64,000 nt of DNA from Aquibaculum sediminis (lineage in GTDB: Bacteria > Pseudomonadota > Alphaproteobacteria > Kiloniellales > DSM-21159): contig NZ_JBFCVK010000001.1 of NCBI RefSeq assembly GCF_040712085.1, forward strand, positions 372,001-436,000, given 5' to 3'. Position numbers and translations under genes: made by a program. Position 1 is the first letter of the stretch, and the number at the start of each line of letters is the position of its first letter. Below, in pieces: positions 59,169-64,000 of the stretch. Under the pieces are notes generated by a model. It saw only the letters and a list, made by a program, of their open reading frames with translations, did no database searches and had not been told where the DNA came from.

Positions 59169-60773
59169 ATGGCCCACTTAGACGATCTTTCCAAATACCG
59201 CCGCCCTGATGAAGCAGCCGACAGCGCCGCGCCTCAGAAGGCTGGAAGTGACGCGCCCGCGAATGGCGACAAGGCGAAAGCCGAAGCCGAGTCAACAGCG
59301 CAAAAGGCAGGGCCAGCGAAGTCTGATGACGATGCTGCTCGGCGCGAAGCGCAGGTTGCCAAGCGCAAAGCGCGTCAGAAGGCCAAGCTGAAGGCAGTAC
59401 CTCCTCCCGAGCGTCCGCCAGCAGAGGAAGCCGACGACGATCTCTTTGATGACGATATGTTGGCAGAAAAGAGCAGTGCTCCAGCCGCTGCGCCTGCGAG
59501 GAAGAAAGCTGCCAAAGCCTCTTCGGCGCGGGCCAAGTCCGGCGCAGTGGCTCGTGCTCCCAGGCGCGAGGACAACGAAGACAATAGCGACGACCCTACC
59601 GCAAAACCTGCGACGCAACCCGAGCCTCGAGATGCCGGTTCGAGCCTTCACAAGGGCAAGACACGCCCCAGTTTCTTCGCACGGCTGAAGCGCTGGCTGC
59701 CGGCGCTGCTGATCGTCGGCCTGCCGACCTTGGGGGGTGTGCTCTACTACGGTTTCATCGCCTCGGATCTCTACTATACGGAAACGCGCATTTCCGTGCG
59801 CTCACAGAGCGCCACCGGCGCGCCCTCGCTCATGAGTTCGGCCATCGGCGGCATTCAGCTGGGCAGCGCCTCTATCGAGGCCGACAGCATCGCGGAGTTC
59901 GCTACCTCGCATGACGCTGTCCAGCAGTTGACGACACAGGTGGACCTACGGGAAATATTCTCTCGCGACGAAGGGGATTTCCTGTCGCGCCTGTCCGCGG
60001 ATGCCCCGCTGGAAGACCTGGTCGATCACTTCCAGAACCGCGTCGAGGTCACCTATAACCAAACCACCGGCATCATTACCATCGGCGCGAAATCCTACCG
60101 ACCGGAGGATTCCCGTGGGATTCTGGTCGCTCTGAACGAGATAAGCGAACGTTTGGTCAATGAGTTCAATCAACGGGCCGAAGCAGACTCGCTGCGTCTG
60201 GCACGCAGCGAGGTGGATCGGGCCGAGCAACGCATGGCCGAAGTGCGTCGCGAGCTGCTGCAGTTCCGCCTGTCGAACCAGGAGCTCGACCCGGAACAGC
60301 GCTCGGGCAGCATCCTCGGCATCATTTCGGGCCTGGAGTCCGAGTATGCTCAAGTGGCCTCTCAGTTGGGTGAGATGAGCAGCTACATGGACGGCGACAG
60401 CATGCAAATGACGTCGCTACGCAACCGTCTCAACGCCATCGAAGAGCAGATCCGGGTCGAGGAGCAGCGTCTGACCGGAGACGACGGGGAACGACGCTAT
60501 GCAAATGTGCTGAATGACTATGAAATGTTGACCCTGGAGCGCGAGCTGGCGCACCAGGATTATACCTCCGCTATCGCGTCCCTGGAGAATGCCCGCGTCG
60601 AGGCCCAGCGCCAGCAGGTTTATCTCGTCCCCATCGTCTCGCCGCACCAGGCAGAAGCCGCCAAGTTTCCGCGACGGGAAGAGAACATGGCTTTGATCTT
60701 TGCGGCTTCATTGTTGATCTTTCTCATCGGACGCCTGATCGTGACAGGCATCAATGACCACCTCATGAACTGA
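59169..60773 (+). CDS. kpsE: Capsule export inner-membrane polysaccharide co-polymerase (KpsE/CtrB/BexC-like)
   Basis: This 534-residue protein has two transmembrane helices flanking a large periplasmic domain. The first is at about residue 176-198 (LPALLIVGLPTLGGVLYYGF) and the second near the C-terminus (LIFAASLLIFLIGRLIV). The periplasmic part has long heptad helices (LARSEVDRAEQRMAEVRRELLQFR), typical of the KpsE family. Unusually, the first 175 residues form a cytoplasmic low-complexity Ala/Lys/Asp/Glu-rich extension (AKAEAESTAQKAGPAKSDDD). KpsE-like proteins normally have a short N-terminus, so this extension is odd. It starts 10 nt after the ATPase. Confidence 0.9.
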   Translation: MAHLDDLSKYRRPDEAADSAAPQKAGSDAPANGDKAKAEAESTAQKAGPAKSDDDAARREAQVAKRKARQKAKLKAVPPPERPPAEEADDDLFDDDMLAEKSSAPAAAPARKKAAKASSARAKSGAVARAPRREDNEDNSDDPTAKPATQPEPRDAGSSLHKGKTRPSFFARLKRWLPALLIVGLPTLGGVLYYGFIASDLYYTETRISVRSQSATGAPSLMSSAIGGIQLGSASIEADSIAEFATSHDAVQQLTTQVDLREIFSRDEGDFLSRLSADAPLEDLVDHFQNRVEVTYNQTTGIITIGAKSYRPEDSRGILVALNEISERLVNEFNQRAEADSLRLARSEVDRAEQRMAEVRRELLQFRLSNQELDPEQRSGSILGIISGLESEYAQVASQLGEMSSYMDGDSMQMTSLRNRLNAIEEQIRVEEQRLTGDDGERRYANVLNDYEMLTLERELAHQDYTSAIASLENARVEAQRQQVYLVPIVSPHQAEAAKFPRREENMALIFAASLLIFLIGRLIVTGINDHLMN

Positions 60774-60900
60774 GGCTGGAGTAAGAGGTGGCGTGAGAAA
60801 CATGCATTCGGGAGGCTCGTCGGGGCCGGCACTCGGGGGAAGGCCAAACAACCCGACTTGCATCTTCCCACGCATCCATTTGGGCAGGGGACAGCCAATC

Positions 60901-62619
60901 GTGCGCTTACTGTTGATACTTTTCGGCTTCGCGCTGCTCCTGGGAACATCCGGGGATGCCCTGGCTCAGGCAGGGCAGGCAGTGACTTCGACCCAGGCAG
61001 ACTCCGAGCAGCGGGTGGAGCCGCCGCCGCCTCGGGCTCGCCCCGACGACGGGTCGGTTCAAACACAGCAACCAGGTCGCTGGCCCCAGGTGGTCGTGCC
61101 CGACACACCGGAAGATCCCTTCGCCGCACAGCTCCCGCCCTTTGGCGCCAGTCTGTTCGAGGCACCGGGAATGGCCGGCGGCCAAGGACCCAATCCCAAC
61201 TATCAGGTGGATGTCGGCGACCAGATCCTGGTCAGCACCTGGGGACAGGTTGAACAGGAGATCACGACGGCCGTCGACCCCCAGGGCAACATCTTCCTGC
61301 CCGGCATCGGCCCCGTCCATGTCCGCGGCGTTTCAAGTGGCAGGCTCTCGCAGCACGTCGAACAGGAGGTGCGTTCGGTCTACCGTGAGAACGTGGGCGT
61401 TTACGCGACACTTGCGAGCACCCGCGCCATCGGTGTCTTCGTCACCGGTTTTGTGGAACGCCAGGGCCGCTTCCCCGGAGCTCCTTCGGAATCGGTGATC
61501 GACTTTCTCGCCAAGGCTGGCGGTGTCGATCCCAACCGTGGCAGCTACCGCGATATCACCATCCTGCGTAATGACCGCGTCATCGCTCGCGCGGATCTCT
61601 ATGACTTTCTCCTGAGCGGCCAGTTGCCCCGCATCAATTTCCAGGAGGGAGACACCATCCTCGTGGGCGAGCAGCGCAGCACGGTGACTGCGGAAGGCGA
61701 CATTCGGAACAACTACCGCTTCGAGTTTCCGGTGGGTGGGCCGCTGACGGGTGCGGAATTGATCCGGATGAGCAGGCCGCTGCCCAAGGCGACCCACGCA
61801 CGCGTGATTGGCAGCCGCAGCGGCATGCCGGAGTCCGATTACATTCCCCTCGACGTCTTCGAGCGCGAGGAACTGCAAGACCAGGATCGGGTCACCTTCG
61901 GTGCCGACCAGGCCGGCGAAACCATCATGGTGGAGGTGAGCGGAGCGCACATCGGCCCCTCCACCTATGTCACCAGCCGCAATGCCTCGCTGCTCCAGCT
62001 TCTCGACTACATCAAGGTCGATCCCGAACTGGCAGCCGTGCACGCCGTCCATCTCCGCCGCGAGAGCGTTGCGCGGCAACAGGAGGCCTCGCTAGAAGCC
62101 GCGCTGGACCGGCTGGAGCGCTCGCTCGTCAGTTCCACCATTGATCTTCAGGGCGAGGCGACAATTCGCCGTGCTGAAGCCGAGATGGTGATGGGCTACA
62201 TCGAGCGCGCCCGGCGGGTCGAACCCGATGGCACCGTGGTGGTGGTGAATTCACGCGGCCAGTTCGTCGACCTGCGCCTCGAAGACGGTGACGAGATCAT
62301 CATCCCGCCGCAGCGGGGCGTGGTCATGGTCTCCGGCGAAGTCATGGCACCGCAGGCTCTGGCCTTCGAGGAAGGGCAGACCGCGCGCTTCTACATCGGG
62401 CGCTCGGGTGGCCTGACCGATCGGGGCGACAGCGGAAAGGTCATACTGCGCCGCCTCAATGGCCAGGTCGAAGTGGTGTCGCCCACAACGGTCGTCCGCG
62501 CGGGGGACGAGGTCATCGCGCCGCCGCGCGTCGACTTCAAGGGCTGGGTCTTCGCCCAGGAGCTGGCGCAGATGATCTACCAGCTAGCCGTTATCACCCG
62601 GACGGTTATGCTCTTCTGA
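60901..62619 (+). CDS. kpsD: Outer-membrane polysaccharide export protein (KpsD/CtrA-type, Wza family)
   Basis: This 572-residue protein begins at the GTG at 60901 with a signal peptide (RLLLILFGFALLLGTSGDALA) and a Pro-rich N-terminal segment. The Poly_export domain follows (YQVDVGDQILVSTWGQVEQEI), then SLBB-type domains (VFVTGFVERQGRFPG; VMVSGEVMAPQALAFEEG), as in outer-membrane capsule channels. No lipobox is seen, fitting KpsD more than Wza. An alternative GTG at 60793 would add 36 residues before the signal sequence, which I consider unlikely. It is the last gene of the operon. Confidence 0.9.
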   Translation: MRLLLILFGFALLLGTSGDALAQAGQAVTSTQADSEQRVEPPPPRARPDDGSVQTQQPGRWPQVVVPDTPEDPFAAQLPPFGASLFEAPGMAGGQGPNPNYQVDVGDQILVSTWGQVEQEITTAVDPQGNIFLPGIGPVHVRGVSSGRLSQHVEQEVRSVYRENVGVYATLASTRAIGVFVTGFVERQGRFPGAPSESVIDFLAKAGGVDPNRGSYRDITILRNDRVIARADLYDFLLSGQLPRINFQEGDTILVGEQRSTVTAEGDIRNNYRFEFPVGGPLTGAELIRMSRPLPKATHARVIGSRSGMPESDYIPLDVFEREELQDQDRVTFGADQAGETIMVEVSGAHIGPSTYVTSRNASLLQLLDYIKVDPELAAVHAVHLRRESVARQQEASLEAALDRLERSLVSSTIDLQGEATIRRAEAEMVMGYIERARRVEPDGTVVVVNSRGQFVDLRLEDGDEIIIPPQRGVVMVSGEVMAPQALAFEEGQTARFYIGRSGGLTDRGDSGKVILRRLNGQVEVVSPTTVVRAGDEVIAPPRVDFKGWVFAQELAQMIYQLAVITRTVMLF

Positions 62620-62638
62620 TCGCTGCAGTAAGAAGCGC

Positions 62639-62672
62639 GCCATGGTGTCCTGATCTCTCAGGGCGCCGTGGC
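62639..62672. terminator. Long hairpin between convergent kpsD-like and deacylase genes
   Basis: GCCATGGTGTCCTGA (62639-62653) and TCAGGGCGCCGTGGC (62658-62672) pair over 15 bp with three G-T wobbles around a TCTC loop. The right arm covers the deacylase stop codon. No T tract follows, so this is a probable bidirectional transcript-end structure. Confidence 0.5.
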
Positions 62673-64000
62673 GGTTCTTGGACGCATCAGCTGCCCCGGC
62701 GCACGGTCTGAAGATAGCCGCCCCTGCCCGTCAACGATCCGCACGCCATTCACCCAGACACCCTGCAGGCCGATTGCGTCGGTCGTCAGGCGGGCTCCGC
62801 CTCCAGGCAGGTCGTGCACCCGGCGATTGGGACCGCGATCAACAGTCTCAGGGTCGAAAAGCAACAGGTCCGCGGCGTAGCCCGGCGCCAGGCGGCCGCG
62901 GTTGGGCAGGCGGAAAATCTCGGCGGGCTTGGCCGTCAGTTCCCGCACCGCCTCCTCGAGGCTCAGGACACCCCGCCGGCGGGCCCAGTGCCCCATCAGG
63001 TGCAGGCCGAAGCCGGCGTCACAGAAGAAGGTGAGGTGCGCCCCGGCATCCGACAGCGCCACCGAGGCATCGGGATGGCGAATCATCCGCCCCACGGCCT
63101 CCTCATCGGCGTTCAGCAGTATCGCGGTGAAGAGGCTTTCCAGATTCTCCGACAAGCCGAAGTCCAACAGCCAGTCCAGCGGATGCTGGTCGGCTTCTGC
63201 CGCAAGCTCTGCGATGCTGCGATGCTCCAGGTGCCGATTCTCCTCACGCGCCGCCTCGGTGAGCGCCAGCTTGTCCCATTCGCCATTGAACAGCCGCACG
63301 CCGGCCGGCTGTTCCAGTTCCTCCTTCACGGACTGCCGGAAAGCCGCATCGGCCAGTAATCTGTGCAATTCTTCGCCGGTGGCAGCCATGGCCGGCTGCC
63401 AGGCCGTAAGGCTTTCCAGCGGATAGGCGGATGCCAGGGAAAAATCCATCGTCAGGGGACAGCAGCTCACCTGGCCCCAGAGTTCGCGTCCGCGCGAGCG
63501 CGCCTCGGAAATCTGGGCCAGTTCCTTGAAGGTGCCCTGCGGGTTGGTGGGATTGTGCAGCAAGGCCGCGATCATCACAGGGCAATGGGCCGCGCCTGCC
63601 AGGGCTTCGAGCCAGGGTACGTCCGTGTGATTGCCCTTGGTCAGCATGAAAAGGCCGCGACCTGATCCGGCCATTTCCCGCACCAGGGCGTAGTGCTCCC
63701 GGTCGTCTGCGAGCCGCGAGGGCATGGGAACGCCGCCCCAGCCGTTGTGCTGAGGCGCTGTCGAGGTTGCGAAGCCGATGGCACCGGCTGCCATGGCCGC
63801 CCCGACGTGGCGGCGCATCTCCGCCACTTCTTCATCCGTGGCGGCGCGTTCCACCGCCGCATCGCCCATGACGTAGCTGCGCAGGGCGCTGTGGCCGAGG
63901 AAGGCCGCCACATTGGCCTGGGTCCCGCGCCGTTCCAGCGATGCGAGGTACTCGGGAAAGGTCTCGAAATCCCAGACGATGCCCTGGCGCAGGACGTCAA
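62658..64000 (-). CDS. N-acyl-D-amino-acid deacylase family amidohydrolase (5' end beyond the window)
   Basis: The gene runs off the right edge, so the N-terminus with the first metal-binding HxH is missing. The 447 codons seen match the D-aminoacylase family: WDFETFPEYLASLERRG, FLGHSALRSYVMG, GFATSTAPQHNGWGGVPMPSR, the metal Asp in LSDAGAHLTFFCDAGFG, and the final LAPGYAADLLLFDP with an RRVHDLPGGGARL-type tail. It likely releases D-amino acids from N-acyl forms; the true substrate is not known. It is convergent with kpsD. Confidence 0.88.
   Translation of the reverse strand, partial: DVLRQGIVWDFETFPEYLASLERRGTQANVAAFLGHSALRSYVMGDAAVERAATDEEVAEMRRHVGAAMAAGAIGFATSTAPQHNGWGGVPMPSRLADDREHYALVREMAGSGRGLFMLTKGNHTDVPWLEALAGAAHCPVMIAALLHNPTNPQGTFKELAQISEARSRGRELWGQVSCCPLTMDFSLASAYPLESLTAWQPAMAATGEELHRLLADAAFRQSVKEELEQPAGVRLFNGEWDKLALTEAAREENRHLEHRSIAELAAEADQHPLDWLLDFGLSENLESLFTAILLNADEEAVGRMIRHPDASVALSDAGAHLTFFCDAGFGLHLMGHWARRRGVLSLEEAVRELTAKPAEIFRLPNRGRLAPGYAADLLLFDPETVDRGPNRRVHDLPGGGARLTTDAIGLQGVWVNGVRIVDGQGRLSSDRAPGQLMRPRTATAP

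Noticed and set aside
60793..60900. Upstream GTG start for the KpsD-like protein
   Set aside because: It would place 36 polar residues before the signal peptide; the GTG at 60901 starts directly at the signal sequence.

Overview
The window is a GC-rich, gene-dense stretch of bacterial chromosome, most consistent with an alphaproteobacterium (probably Rhodospirillales-like, exact genus not determinable). Reasons: alphaproteobacterial small families (DUF2794, DUF1491), a Cys-type intracellular PHB depolymerase, CimA citramalate synthase, a CysNC fusion, a Tat-exported OpgD-like protein, and GTG/TTG starts with frequent ATGA overlaps. I see no insertion sequence, prophage, CRISPR array or rRNA.

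Layout. 0-5 kb: tRNA-Leu(GAG), MscL, PhaZ, a hotdog thioesterase, and a stress-type membrane trio (YqjE-like, YqjD-like, DUF1328). 5-11 kb: a histidine-utilisation cluster (hutF, hutI, hutG, hutC, hutU) of the formiminoglutamate deiminase/formylglutamate type, with a palindromic operator before hutC but no hutH. 11-16.7 kb: methyltransferase, OpgD-like protein, GNAT, Sel1 repeat protein, winged-helix protein, thiolase. 16.8-19.8 kb: arsR-acr3-arsC followed by a VOC protein and a DUF938 methyltransferase. 19.9-24.8 kb: mgtE and the yfgM-bamB-der envelope/ribosome block. 25-30 kb: small conserved genes, gamma carbonic anhydrase, an FNR-box-controlled microprotein, TrmJ and CimA. 30.9-34.5 kb: queuosine genes queA-tgt-queG plus DUF1491. 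34.5-39.3 kb: homocysteine methyltransferase family, FAD oxidase, glutamine-synthetase-like ligase (PuuB/PuuA-like), aldo/keto reductase. 39.4-41.1 kb: divergent efp/epmA. 42.7-45.9 kb: znuA divergent from zur-znuC-znuB around a Zur box.

46-53.8 kb is occupied by one gene of 7.8 kb encoding an approximately 2615-residue autotransporter. Its passenger has about 24 units, each joining a beta-helix rung motif to Gln/Asn/Glu-rich inserts of 50-65 residues. This is the most unusual feature here. It is followed by cysD-cysNC (sulfate activation) and a group 2/ABC capsule export operon (lipoprotein, KpsM-, KpsT-, KpsE- and KpsD-like), with no polymer-synthesis gene in view. The window ends inside an N-acyl-D-amino-acid deacylase gene.

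Between genes there is a dispersed palindromic repeat with core CCGGATCGC, in two clear copies and two degenerate ones. There is also a compact module at 26.5-27.0 kb with a perfect FNR/Anr box, a 31-residue membrane microprotein and two minus-strand intrinsic terminators. The second terminator may close an undescribed small RNA.
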